A stretch of DNA of 60,986 nucleotides from Candidatus Babelota bacterium (GTDB lineage: Bacteria > Babelota > Babeliae > Babelales > Vermiphilaceae): the NCBI GenBank assembly GCA_013286935.1, contig JABDES010000006.1:1-60986 (forward strand). Reading direction: 5' to 3'. Below, in pieces: positions 1 to 8,279 of this stretch. Numbering within the stretch: position 1 is the stretch's first letter; the number at the start of each line of letters is the position of its first letter. The notes beneath the pieces are model-generated. The model did not search any database, was not told the origin of the DNA, and saw nothing but the letters and a program-made list of their open reading frames with translations. The position numbers were made by a program, and so were the translations under genes.

Positions 1-972
1 CCTGGCTATGAACTGCAATCAACATTTAATGGCGTGAAAAAAAGCGATGGCAACCTGCTAAAAGATTGGGCTTGGCCCAATGACGGAGATAGCTTTGATG
101 TCCGTGGGGCTCAAAAAATGTCCGTAGAAACATATGCTAAAATAGCGTCTGTTTCTACGTTAGCACCGTTAGGTGGTTATCGACTTTCTGAGTCTGTTGA
201 ATTGCCTGGTGTTGGGTTTGTGGAACTTGTACAGGGGCTTCGGGCAGGAAAGTTGTTTTGTGGCGTGTACGCCCCTGAGGTTGGCATTAATCAAGAATGT
301 GCTGATTTGGCATGGCATCGGACAACAATTGAACATAAAAATAATTATGGAGACAGGCTTGGTGAATACAATATCGATTATTGTGCGTATGTCGCTGAGC
401 TACCGCCAAGTACGATGATTTTCAGGCCTAAAACCGTATCCATAAAGCATGGCCTGATGATTGTGGCTACACTCCTTTCTCTTGAGTTATTTTTACCGAG
501 TTCAGCTGCTGCTATATTAGGCTTTCCTTATTTTGTCTCAGAGCTGTATCCTGACATACAAGAGACTATACTTGTTAGGAGGGAGAATCCGCGATTTAAG
601 GCCCTTTCTACGATGCAATTGCCAAAAAACGCATCGAAACGAGAGATTAAAAACAGATTTCATCAACTTGCTCTACAATTTCATCCTGATAAGGCGCCGC
701 CTCTTGCTGATCAAGAAAAATTTAAAGATATAACTGATGCGCATGATATGCTGAAAAAGACACCCAGGGATGCTCAGGTGTTTGGTTATGATGCCATTAC
801 GCACATCATTAAACCTCAAGTCCCCGTTATATTGCAAAAACTTAGTGCGGTTCCTGTAGCCGCGAGGGTCGCCATGGCGGGCGCTCTTGCAGCCTTAATG
901 TACATGGTATTTCCCACGCAGCTATTCAATCAAGGTTTTTTTTACAAAATTGAGTACAAGGCGGACGAATAG
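1..972 (+). CDS. J-domain membrane protein (5' end beyond window)
   Basis: The frame is open to the first base of the window, so the gene starts upstream; an in-frame GTG at 34 is only the first start codon inside the window. The visible protein has a beta-rich segment with a WPN motif, an LPGVG motif and a WHRTT motif, followed by a hydrophobic segment around bases 449-540. Next comes a J-domain of the DnaJ family with an intact His-Pro-Asp triad at bases 682-690, then a second hydrophobic segment near bases 850-930 and a short tail. J-domains stimulate the ATPase of DnaK/Hsp70. If the beta-rich part is periplasmic, two membrane crossings would put the J-domain in the cytoplasm. It is paralogous to the genes at 32582 and 33734, which share the beta-rich domain and C-terminal tail. 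The family assignment is by eye; the J-domain is clear. Confidence 0.8.
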   Translation, partial: PGYELQSTFNGVKKSDGNLLKDWAWPNDGDSFDVRGAQKMSVETYAKIASVSTLAPLGGYRLSESVELPGVGFVELVQGLRAGKLFCGVYAPEVGINQECADLAWHRTTIEHKNNYGDRLGEYNIDYCAYVAELPPSTMIFRPKTVSIKHGLMIVATLLSLELFLPSSAAAILGFPYFVSELYPDIQETILVRRENPRFKALSTMQLPKNASKREIKNRFHQLALQFHPDKAPPLADQEKFKDITDAHDMLKKTPRDAQVFGYDAITHIIKPQVPVILQKLSAVPVAARVAMAGALAALMYMVFPTQLFNQGFFYKIEYKADE

Positions 973-1049
973 GCTTTGCCTGGGCTCACCCAACTATATT
1001 CCACTCGCTTTTTAAGGTGCAGTCAATGTGTCGGATGACTTTTGATTTG

Positions 1050-1397
1050 TTAAAGGTAAGGGTCAAGAGAATCTACAGGTAGGATAACTCGACATCCTAT
1101 TGAGCTGATGGCTTCCCAAAAATGCGGTGATCCAATTTTCTCTCTGAGGACAACGCATACTCCCAGTCCTTCTTGTGCAACCGTAATGCACGCCTCTAGT
1201 CTTTCTTGTACAATCGTAAGATCGACACTATCAGACTCGCATGCTGCAATGATCGGTAGTGCGCACACCATAGCAGCCATGGCAAAGGTGCTAGCAGTTC
1301 TTAAAGCCGGTCTGAAAAGAAGCTTATCTTGAGTTGCGTTTAATGACATGCACGTGAGTAAGAGTGCGGCCAACTGCAAATAAAAACGTGATTTCAT
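1050..1397 (-). CDS. Small exported hypothetical protein
   Basis: This is a 115-residue protein with an N-terminal signal-peptide-like stretch (basic start, then LQLAALLLTC) and a second hydrophobic stretch near residues 36-52 ending in IIAACES. The remainder has four further Cys residues, which could form disulfides outside the cytoplasm. The start is supported by an AAGGAAATT ribosome-binding site a few bases upstream of the ATG. I do not recognise a family. It lies upstream of nothing obvious on its strand and is convergent with the J-domain gene. The coding call rests on the ribosome site and signal peptide only. Confidence 0.55.
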   Translation of the reverse strand: MKSRFYLQLAALLLTCMSLNATQDKLLFRPALRTASTFAMAAMVCALPIIAACESDSVDLTIVQERLEACITVAQEGLGVCVVLREKIGSPHFWEAISSIGCRVILPVDSLDPYL

Positions 1398-1563
1398 CAG
1401 AATTTCCTTAATTAAATGTTACAATACAGTTTTCATAATTTTATATTTTGTTACAGAGCAGCCATGGGGCCTTTTGAGTCATACATATATTTGCTTGGCC
1501 GACTAAGTTAGCCAAAACTATATGTGACTTTGCCGTATTTATCAAGACATTTTTCTTAGATGC

Positions 1564-1589
1564 AGAACAATTAGATCGCACATTGTTCT
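1564..1589 (-). terminator. Hairpin just downstream of the adhesin gene
   Basis: AGAACAAT at 1564-1571 pairs perfectly with ATTGTTCT at 1582-1589 around a 10-nt loop, ten bases after the stop codon of the minus-strand gene at 1599. There is no T-run after it, so it is at best a weak terminator or a 3'-end stabilising hairpin. Confidence 0.3.
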
Positions 1590-1598
1590 TGTTTGGTT

Positions 1599-2570
1599 CT
1601 AATGCCTATCAGCCAACTTCTTCATAATTTTGATATCTCCACATTCATTGGCAAGCGTTAATTGAGGTACATGTTCTTTTGCGCTACCTATTCTTCCTGA
1701 AACCTCTTGGCGGAATCGATCCCATGCACATTTATCAAGCGTTGTTCTTAATGGGCTGAGTGTCACTATATGGTCAGATATTACCGATCCACGCATGGCT
1801 TTGGCATTGAGCGAGCTATCCATATTGTGCGGTAGGAATACTGTTATGAGACCATATTTTGTCGTAAGATTTGAATGTCCTGTGGGACAGATATTTGATT
1901 GCGTTACAAGGATATTTCCGCGTTCTAGTATGGATGCTGATAGATTGTGATTCAGGTTTTTCACAGTGATGTTTCCATAATGGGTAGTTGCGTGCACTTG
2001 GTCAAAGGCGCTGTCAATTTTAATATCTCCCTGTTTTTCGATAGAAACAGTTAGTCTTTCTGATACAGATCCGATCGTTATGGATCCAATTTTTGTGTAC
2101 AACTGTGTGGGGGCACTTATCTGATCTACATATATTTTTCCCGAATCTGTGCTGATATTCAATATAGTTTTTTGTGGAATTGTTAATTGATAGTCAATCT
2201 TTGTGTTTGAGTGTTCGCCTAATACGGTTGATGAAATAGTAAGAGCGCAATGTTGACCCTGTGCCGTCGTGGTAACCTTCTCACGGACTTGCAATTCCGG
2301 CAACATATGTAGTTTATTGGATGACTTTGTGGCTATTATGTGCACAACATTATGTGCATGCGTTGTGACGCTAATGTTTCCATCAAAGTTATTTAGAGTT
2401 AAGGTTCCATGGCTATCAAGGGGGTATTTTTTTTGCATCACTTCTTTGTAGGGCATTTTGCCAAAAAATGCCTTTAAACTGTCCAAGCGACTTGCACAGT
2501 TTATTGTATGAAAAAACAGCATTGTCAAACTAATTCCAATACCATACAGTAAAGCATAAGCGTGACGCAT
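1599..2570 (-). CDS. Exported DUF4097-type putative adhesin (beta-helical)
   Basis: This is a 323-residue protein with a signal peptide over about residues 1-26. The body is built of short beta strands of the type LTLNNFDGNISV, LNISTDSGKIYV, TTHYGNITVKNL and LTTKYGLITV. It ends with a GRIGS turn and a QLTLANECGDIKIMK strand, the layout I associate with the DUF4097 (bacterial putative adhesin) family, which forms a parallel beta-helix-like solenoid. Function is not established for the family; a surface or periplasmic role follows from the signal peptide. AGGATTTCGCT precedes the ATG as ribosome-binding site. It is divergent from the cca gene with only 37 bp between them, so the two promoters must overlap. 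Confidence 0.7.
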   Translation of the reverse strand: MRHAYALLYGIGISLTMLFFHTINCASRLDSLKAFFGKMPYKEVMQKKYPLDSHGTLTLNNFDGNISVTTHAHNVVHIIATKSSNKLHMLPELQVREKVTTTAQGQHCALTISSTVLGEHSNTKIDYQLTIPQKTILNISTDSGKIYVDQISAPTQLYTKIGSITIGSVSERLTVSIEKQGDIKIDSAFDQVHATTHYGNITVKNLNHNLSASILERGNILVTQSNICPTGHSNLTTKYGLITVFLPHNMDSSLNAKAMRGSVISDHIVTLSPLRTTLDKCAWDRFRQEVSGRIGSAKEHVPQLTLANECGDIKIMKKLADRH

Positions 2571-2607
2571 AGCGAAATCCTATATCCAAAATAAAAATCT
2601 AATTAGC

Positions 2608-4020
2608 ATGAATTGTATAAAAATAAACGCAAAAATACAAAGCCTCTTGCATACTCTTTTGCTAAGAGATCCAATAATTATTGAAATAGTTGACGCTATC
2701 CACGCTGCCGGTGGTCGCGCTTTATTGGTGGGCGGTGCTGTGCGTGATTTGATATTGGATAGGCCCGTTAAGGATTTTGATTGCGAGGTGCACGGTATAT
2801 CGCTAAAAAGTCTAGAGGTCATTTTGAATGGATTTGGCAGAGTAAATCTAATAGGAAAATCGTTTGGCGTTCTCAGAGTCAATTGTTTGGATGTTGATTG
2901 GTCTCTTCCTAGAATTGATGATGCTGGCAGAAAGCCGACGGTACATTTGAACGCCAACTTGTCAATTGAAAATGCATTTATGCGGCGTGATTTAACTATC
3001 AATGCCATGGGGATAGATTTGCATACCAATACATTAATTGACCCGTTTGATGGAATGAGTGATTTAACAACTAAAACATTACGAGCGCCAAATATTGATC
3101 TGTTTTTACATGATCCATTGCGTTTTTTTCGAGTTATGCAGTTTATTGGCCGATTTGATATGTATCCGGATTCGGCATTAAACGAATGTTGTAAGAACAT
3201 GTCTCTTGATGGCATATCAAAAGAGCGCATTTCTTTGGAATTTGAAAAATTACTCTTGTTATCGCGCGCGCCTTCTTTGGGTATTCGCTGGTTGAAGTCT
3301 ATTGGTCGCTTGAAAGATCTATTACCAGAATTAGATGCAACATCTGATGTACCGCAAGATCCGGATTGGCATCCGGAAGGCAACGTCTTTGAGCATAGTA
3401 TGCAGACTCTCGATGCTGCTTCTTGCATACTGTACACAAGCAATTATGATATGTTAGCTTTGCGTTATGCAGCTTTATGTCATGATCTTGGCAAGGTTAA
3501 TACCACAAAAAAAGTTAATGGCCGTTGGCATAGTTTTGGGCATGCACAAACTGGAGCTAAGTTTGCTCGAGCAGTATTGAAGAGGATTGTGATCAAAAAA
3601 AATCTGATTTATGACGTATCTGTATTGGTAGAACATCATATGGCTGCGGGCACTATTGCTTTGCAACAGGTTGGCCTTGTAAGGTATAAACGATTAGCGC
3701 TCAAGTTGGTTCCACGCATGAATTTACATATTCTTGCTGATTTGGCATTGGCAGATTCTCAAGGGCGTAACAATGCCTCGAATATTCCATTAACTAAAGT
3801 ACCCGAATGGGTGTTGTTATTTAAAGATACCGCCAAAAAGGCTGGCGTGTTATTCCATCCGGAAGCCCCGCTGTTACGCGGGAAAGATTTAATGGGCGTA
3901 CTTGCCCCCGGCCCTGCATTCGGTCTTTTGTTGCATAAAGCCTATCAGCTTCAGATAGACGAGCAGATTGCTGATAAAGAGGAGCTTAAGCGTCGTATTT
4001 TTACAAAAGGGATTTTGTAG
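2608..4020 (+). CDS. cca: CCA-adding enzyme / poly(A) polymerase family tRNA nucleotidyltransferase with HD domain
   Basis: This is a 470-residue class II nucleotidyltransferase that builds or repairs the 3' CCA end of tRNA. The head domain shows the GGAVRDLILD motif and the metal-binding DFDCE (two acidic residues) at about residues 36-57, then RRDLTINAMG and IDPFDG further on. The RNA-binding neck follows. An HD phosphohydrolase-type domain is seen from LRYAALCHDLGK onward, with a later EHHM histidine pair. The HD domain and size fit bacterial CCA enzymes with 2',3'-cyclic phosphodiesterase activity. The ATG has no good ribosome site, consistent with a short leader in the 37-bp divergent promoter. 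Its TAG is followed directly by the ATG of the ExbB-like gene, so these are co-transcribed. Poly(A) polymerase is the alternative. Confidence 0.85.
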   Translation: MNCIKINAKIQSLLHTLLLRDPIIIEIVDAIHAAGGRALLVGGAVRDLILDRPVKDFDCEVHGISLKSLEVILNGFGRVNLIGKSFGVLRVNCLDVDWSLPRIDDAGRKPTVHLNANLSIENAFMRRDLTINAMGIDLHTNTLIDPFDGMSDLTTKTLRAPNIDLFLHDPLRFFRVMQFIGRFDMYPDSALNECCKNMSLDGISKERISLEFEKLLLLSRAPSLGIRWLKSIGRLKDLLPELDATSDVPQDPDWHPEGNVFEHSMQTLDAASCILYTSNYDMLALRYAALCHDLGKVNTTKKVNGRWHSFGHAQTGAKFARAVLKRIVIKKNLIYDVSVLVEHHMAAGTIALQQVGLVRYKRLALKLVPRMNLHILADLALADSQGRNNASNIPLTKVPEWVLLFKDTAKKAGVLFHPEAPLLRGKDLMGVLAPGPAFGLLLHKAYQLQIDEQIADKEELKRRIFTKGIL

Positions 4021-4713
4021 ATGATTCAAACTGTGCTTGCGCATAATCAATTATGGCAACTGGTAGTTCAGTCCGATAGGATCACCATAGCGATTTTACT
4101 AGTGCTTTTTGGTTGTTCTGTGATCAGCTGGACGCTTTTTGGTGCTAAGATTTTATTTTTTTCAATTAAAAAACATCACATTGCGAAATGCCGATTTCTT
4201 ATGAAAAATGCTAAGACGCTTGATGATATGCATAGAGTGTCTGGCAGGCTTTCTGGGACATTGCCCGGTTATTTTATTGAAAAAAACCTACTTTTTTTTA
4301 GGTCGCATGTCCAACAAGTTCTTTTTGAAGGACCTTATGAGCGCAAGAAGCACTTGGTAGAATTAATGCAATATCATCTACAAAACGCTATTGATTTTAT
4401 AGTTGACCGACAAGAATCAGGGCTAGCTTTCTTTTCTACCATAGCAGCCGTTGCACCCCTTGTTGGTTTATTGGGTACCGTTTGGGGATTGATACATTCG
4501 TTTTTGCGTATGAGCCAGCTTAAATCGGCAGATATTACCGTTATTGCGCCAGGAATGGCCCAAGCTCTGATAGTCACCTTTGCGGGGCTTTTGGTGGCCA
4601 TACCGGCCCTTTTAATGTGCAACTATTGTTTGAGCGAGTCTAAAAGTATAGAAAACGGTTTACAATCTATTGCAGACAGGATAGAGAGCATTCTTTTGGA
4701 CAGTATTATTTGA
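4021..4713 (+). CDS. ExbB/TolQ/MotA-family proton channel subunit
   Basis: This is a 230-residue inner-membrane protein with an N-terminal transmembrane helix (about residues 21-45), a cytoplasmic loop, and two C-terminal helices. The signature is in AVAPLVGLLGTVWGLIHSF and in the last helix, APGMAQALIVTFAGLLVAIPALL, which carries the conserved Thr and small residues that line the proton path in TolQ/ExbB. The partner ExbD/TolR gene lies 7 bp downstream. Together they form a proton-driven motor that energises either TonB-type transport or Tol-Pal envelope constriction. No TonB, TolA, TolB or Pal gene is visible here, so I cannot say which. The start abuts the stop of cca with zero spacing, which implies translational coupling. 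Confidence 0.88.
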   Translation: MIQTVLAHNQLWQLVVQSDRITIAILLVLFGCSVISWTLFGAKILFFSIKKHHIAKCRFLMKNAKTLDDMHRVSGRLSGTLPGYFIEKNLLFFRSHVQQVLFEGPYERKKHLVELMQYHLQNAIDFIVDRQESGLAFFSTIAAVAPLVGLLGTVWGLIHSFLRMSQLKSADITVIAPGMAQALIVTFAGLLVAIPALLMCNYCLSESKSIENGLQSIADRIESILLDSII

Positions 4714-4720
4714 CGTAAGG

Positions 4721-5167
4721 ATGCAGATGTCATACTCACGACCAGGACGAAGACAGAGCAGGCGTATATCTGTAAAAATAATTACAGATATATCGCTAAC
4801 TCCTCTTATTGACGTTGTGCTTACGCTTTTATTGATGTTTATGATCTCTGGGCCGATTGTTCATAGTATATTCAAAATTAACCTTCCTGATGTTGATCTG
4901 ACACAAAACGATACTCAGAGCGTACGTAGCCAACAAGAGGTGATAATAGCTATGGATCAGCAAGGGACTGTTTTTTTTGATGGGCTATCTATTATGGAAA
5001 ATCAATTGAAAGATAAACTTAATACGTTGAATGAGTCTGGTGGTGTTTCTAAAATTTGTGTGCGAGCAGATTCTGGGATCGCATATGGAAAAGTTATTGG
5101 GCTATTTAACATTATTAAGTCTTCTTGTGTTTCCTTGCCTGTTGTATTAGAGGTCCAAAAAAAATAG
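4721..5167 (+). CDS. ExbD/TolR-family proton motor subunit
   Basis: This is a 148-residue protein with a basic cytoplasmic N-terminus (RPGRRQSRR), one transmembrane helix containing the essential acidic residue in the motif LTPLIDVVLTLLLMFM, and a periplasmic domain with the family strand pattern (QEVIIAMDQQGTVFFDG, then VSKICVRADSGIAYGKVI). That Asp is the proton carrier in ExbD and TolR. It follows the ExbB/TolQ-like gene by 7 bp and is the last gene of the operon that begins with cca. Assignment to Tol or Ton machinery is open. Confidence 0.88.
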   Translation: MQMSYSRPGRRQSRRISVKIITDISLTPLIDVVLTLLLMFMISGPIVHSIFKINLPDVDLTQNDTQSVRSQQEVIIAMDQQGTVFFDGLSIMENQLKDKLNTLNESGGVSKICVRADSGIAYGKVIGLFNIIKSSCVSLPVVLEVQKK

Positions 5168-5189
5168 CTTAAGGTGGCAAATCCAACTT

Positions 5190-5207
5190 CTACAAAGGTT
5201 TTTGTAG
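5190..5207 (+). terminator. Weak hairpin after the proton-motor operon
   Basis: CTACAAA at 5190-5196 pairs with TTTGTAG at 5201-5207 around a GGTT loop, 22 bp past the stop codon. An alternative pairing of AAAGG with CCTTT overlaps it. A T-rich tract begins only about 17 bases later, so this is a plausible but non-ideal terminator. Confidence 0.35.
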
Positions 5208-5337
5208 ACCTTTTGGACTGATCTTATTTTTTTAAATTATGTATGCAGTATTGAGTTTAAGCGTAGTTGGCCTCTACACTAAGGTAGTCTGGCAAAGCGA
5301 GTTTGCTATCTTTAGCCTTTAAAGCATGGAGCTCAGC

Positions 5338-6252
5338 GTGGTACGTAGGGCGATATTTTTGCAAGTCGCAGCGCTGCTGTTGTTTATAGCACCTGATGGC
5401 GCAGCTCAGGCTTGTTGCGGTTCTATTTTTTCTCATACATCGAAAGACAAAAAGTTATTGTCAGATACAGATTTTTTTTTAGATTTGCCATCTTTAGGCC
5501 ATGCAAGCAAGAGCCATAAAGAACGTTTTTCTGGCCGATCATGCATAACAACCTTTTTTGCCGGAATTTTAGAGGATATCGTTGATTTGCATTACAATCT
5601 GATTTCTTTGGACTCGTTTAGTATTATTGCCGGTACAGTACCGTTTTTTATAGCAACAAGAATGGTCGATGAGCCTTTGCAGTCATGCTTTCATTTAAGA
5701 AATTGGCATAAAAATGTTCACCAACTACCTGAATGGTGCCATGATACAGCACGATATGTTATTGGAATTCCAGCTCTTTTTTTTGGCTTGCAAGGTTTGT
5801 TGGATAAGCGGTATGAAAAGCGAGTGACAGGTCAGTTACTTTCGGTCGGATTGCCATTTGTAGTCTTTGGAAAGGATCTTTTGAAGCATTTGCGTTTTCA
5901 TTGTGGGCTGCGACCATGGCATGAAAAATTTAGCCCAGAAAAGCGTTCTGGTGGAGGATTTCCATCAGGACATGTTGCAGAGGCAACTTTTGTAGCAGTA
6001 TTGTATGGAATGCGCTTTGGTGGGTATTATGCAATCCCTTTGGGCGTGGGGGCGGCATTTGTTGCAGGAACGTTTCTTAATTGCAACCGTCATTATTTAT
6101 CGCAAATAGTTGCCGGGGCAAGCCTGGGTACTTTATATGCAGTTGCTGCCAATAAGGTTGTAGAATGTCGTTTGCAAAAACGGGACATTGTATGTGGACT
6201 TACGTGTGATTCGTGTGGTAGGCCGCAGCTACGAGTTACCTATTCATTTTAA
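5338..6252 (+). CDS. Exported PAP2-superfamily phosphatase homologue, catalytic motif partly altered
   Basis: I place the start at GTG 5338, which has a GGAG site six bases upstream, rather than ATG 5326, which has none; this gives 304 residues beginning with a signal peptide (VRRAIFLQVAALLLF). The C-terminal half has PAP2/lipid-phosphatase motifs: KHLRFHCGLRP (motif 1), GGFPSGHVAEA (motif 2, catalytic PSGH), and RHYLSQIVAGASLG (motif 3). Motif 3 normally reads SRxxxxxHxxxD. Here the His is present, the Asp is Gln (also Gln in glucose-6-phosphatase), and the position of the phosphate-binding Arg is Phe. The family acts on membrane phospholipid or isoprenoid phosphates. Activity is therefore uncertain. 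Several hydrophobic segments flank the motifs, as expected for an integral membrane enzyme. Confidence 0.75.
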   Translation: MVRRAIFLQVAALLLFIAPDGAAQACCGSIFSHTSKDKKLLSDTDFFLDLPSLGHASKSHKERFSGRSCITTFFAGILEDIVDLHYNLISLDSFSIIAGTVPFFIATRMVDEPLQSCFHLRNWHKNVHQLPEWCHDTARYVIGIPALFFGLQGLLDKRYEKRVTGQLLSVGLPFVVFGKDLLKHLRFHCGLRPWHEKFSPEKRSGGGFPSGHVAEATFVAVLYGMRFGGYYAIPLGVGAAFVAGTFLNCNRHYLSQIVAGASLGTLYAVAANKVVECRLQKRDIVCGLTCDSCGRPQLRVTYSF

Positions 6253-6259
6253 TTTTTTA

Positions 6260-6287
6260 TTGACAATTTGTAGCGATCCTGTATGAT
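6260..6287 (+). promoter_or_regulatory. Near-consensus sigma-70 promoter of first paralogue
   Basis: TTGACA at 6260-6265 is followed after exactly 16 bp by TATGAT at 6282-6287, about 55 bp before the chosen ATG. The same promoter, with a perfect TATAAT, is repeated before the second paralogue at 8197. Confidence 0.75.
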
Positions 6288-6341
6288 TAAAGGAATTCAA
6301 TATTTTTTTGTTATCAACAATTGAATCGATTGGGCATTCTA

Positions 6342-8039
6342 ATGACGCGCACAACTTATAAAAGATTATTTCCTGCAATAGCAATAGCTTTCATTTTGGT
6401 CTTCTCAGGGCAGGAGTCCTGCGCCAAAGACAGTATGTTCGGTTACAATAGCTATGATACGCACATAGAGACGGAAGCGCAAAAGCGTGATTATCCGTAT
6501 CTCTTTCGATTCCAGCGTTGGTGCTCTAACCATAAAAAGTCGATATTGTGTATAAGTGGCGGTATTGTTGCTGCTGCATTGGTCTATGCTGGGTATCGCG
6601 GTCAATTATATAATAGAATGTTTGAATGTTGTTTTGGATCCACTACGCCTACAACTTTGCCTTCAGGGACACCTACACCTATACCGTCGGAGGCACCTGC
6701 ATCCCCTGTTGCACCATCTGTGGGCAACCCCAACGAGGCCTTAGATCGGATAAAAGCGGAAATTGATCGGATAGCTCCAGAGATAAGAACAAACGTTGTG
6801 AATTTTCTTGAAAAATTTCGTCAATCACCAGGGGTTGTTATCAGCGTCTCTATAGGTGAAGGTAAAGCAGAGCATGGAGACATATATTTTTGTTGGCAGA
6901 GTGCAGCAGGACCTTTTTATAATGAAACAATGTTCTTGGATAAGAGGTTGGTGCCTATAGAAAGGCTTACGGCTCTTCCAGATAACGCATTTTTAAGATA
7001 TCTGCTATCAGAAATGCAATATGAGGGCAGAACCGTTTTGGAAGATGAAACCGTTTCGTTAGATGAACTACCTGTTAAAAGTAGTCGTAGTTCAGACGGT
7101 TCAAAAAATATTTTTGTAGACTTTCGTCGATCTGTGGTACCTGATCGCGTTTCAGGGAGTACTACTTCTGTAGTGGGGGGCTCGGTGAGGAACCCAGTGC
7201 CTAATCGTGAGTTAGTTGAGGCACAAAGAGCGCTTGATGAAATAGATCCAAAAATTAGAGAAAATATTACAGCTTTTGCCAGAGAGGTACGTTCTGAACT
7301 TCCAGGACCTATCCATACAATGGAGGTCATGTTTGGAACCGATTCGCACATTATTGTTTCCTGTGATGGTCCAGAAGGTGAAGTACTTATTAAAACACTA
7401 TGTCTTCCTCCTGTGACGGTCTCAGAAGGATTAATAAATAACGAACTTATTAAGCATCTGGCATCAGAGATGCGGCATTATGATGACACGGTAGAGATTA
7501 TCAGAGTACCGAGTCTCAATCATGTACACTTTGGCGTAACATTTCCTCAACAAGTTAATCCTGTGCAAAACATAGCTCCTTTGCCGAGTTCTCGCTCTGT
7601 TAGTACGACTCACACTACTCGAACAGTTATTGCTCCGGTGCCACCCGTACAGCCTGGAAAACCTGTGAGTGTTGAGGATATATTAAATGCGCGTAGTGCT
7701 TTTGAGAAAAGGATTAAGTATGCTGATGGGCGATGTAAAACTGGCAAGGCATGGCCAGGGTTCTGTACTCCATTTCAGATGCGCCAGGTTGCATTTCACC
7801 CAGTTCTAATATCTGTTCAAGATAATTTGGCCAAAATGGAGTCGTTATTAAAAGAGCCGGATTTTCTGTCGGAGGTTAATGGCTTTATTGATAAGTTTCA
7901 GATCGCATCAGAGGAAAATCAAACTATATTTATGGACGAGGTGCAGGCTATGCTACAGCAACATTCTTCTTGCCCTCAATTAATTCAAAAACAGATGGCT
8001 GCAGGATTTGCATACTACTGGATATTTGATAGGAAATAA
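6342..8039 (+). CDS. Anchored exported protein with two tandem modules, paralogue 1
   Basis: This is an unrecognised 565-residue protein starting at ATG 6342; an upstream in-frame TTG at 6321 is less likely. It has a signal peptide (residues about 1-28), a transmembrane helix at about 66-86 (ILCISGGIVAAALVYAGY), and a Pro/Thr/Ser-rich linker at about 102-130. Two divergent copies of a module of about 130 residues follow, each opening with an ALDxIxxEID...IR helix and closing with a ..LxxLxSEM helix. A second Thr/Pro linker leads to a conserved C-terminal helical domain ending in QKQMAAGFAYYWIF. The paralogue at 8280 is nearly identical over the first 100 and last 80 residues but much diverged between. 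Own promoter at 6260. Function unknown; the domain plan suggests a membrane-tethered surface or periplasmic protein. Confidence 0.8.
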   Translation: MTRTTYKRLFPAIAIAFILVFSGQESCAKDSMFGYNSYDTHIETEAQKRDYPYLFRFQRWCSNHKKSILCISGGIVAAALVYAGYRGQLYNRMFECCFGSTTPTTLPSGTPTPIPSEAPASPVAPSVGNPNEALDRIKAEIDRIAPEIRTNVVNFLEKFRQSPGVVISVSIGEGKAEHGDIYFCWQSAAGPFYNETMFLDKRLVPIERLTALPDNAFLRYLLSEMQYEGRTVLEDETVSLDELPVKSSRSSDGSKNIFVDFRRSVVPDRVSGSTTSVVGGSVRNPVPNRELVEAQRALDEIDPKIRENITAFAREVRSELPGPIHTMEVMFGTDSHIIVSCDGPEGEVLIKTLCLPPVTVSEGLINNELIKHLASEMRHYDDTVEIIRVPSLNHVHFGVTFPQQVNPVQNIAPLPSSRSVSTTHTTRTVIAPVPPVQPGKPVSVEDILNARSAFEKRIKYADGRCKTGKAWPGFCTPFQMRQVAFHPVLISVQDNLAKMESLLKEPDFLSEVNGFIDKFQIASEENQTIFMDEVQAMLQQHSSCPQLIQKQMAAGFAYYWIFDRK

Positions 8040-8049
8040 TTTTTTAAAT

Positions 8050-8150
8050 ACCCTTTAAACCGCGCCCTGCCGTAAGTGATTAAATACCATTGAGGCCCAA
8101 TTTTCCATCTGAAGCATATAAAGTTCGCACTCATCAGAATTTACTTTGCT
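8050..8150 (-). pseudogene. Leftover 3' fragment of a NUDIX gene
   Basis: This stretch is almost identical to 10034-10130, the 3' end of the intact NUDIX gene at 10038. On the minus strand it encodes the same C-terminus (DECELYMLQMENWASMVFNH) and then homology stops abruptly. There is no catalytic region. It lies between the two tandem paralogues at 6342 and 8280, exactly where a copy of the downstream neighbour would be expected after duplication of a paralogue plus NUDIX unit. Confidence 0.8.
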
Positions 8151-8196
8151 GCACTGTAGGAACTTATCACTTTGCTCTGACAATTTTAATTTTTTA

Positions 8197-8224
8197 TTGA
8201 CAATTTGTAGCGATCCTGTATAAT
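8197..8224 (+). promoter_or_regulatory. Consensus sigma-70 promoter of second paralogue
   Basis: TTGACA at 8197-8202, a 16-bp spacer and TATAAT at 8219-8224 lie about 55 bp before the ATG at 8280. Sequence and spacing match the promoter at 6260 over the whole region, so it was duplicated with the gene. Confidence 0.82.
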
Positions 8225-8279
8225 TAAAAGAATTCAAGAGTTTTTTTCTTATCAAAAATTGAATCAATTGGGCATTCTA

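Noticed and set aside
2580-3443. 287-residue minus-strand ORF opposite cca
   Set aside because: It lies wholly antisense to the well-supported CCA enzyme, lacks any domain, and ends next to a divergent promoter; a shadow frame.
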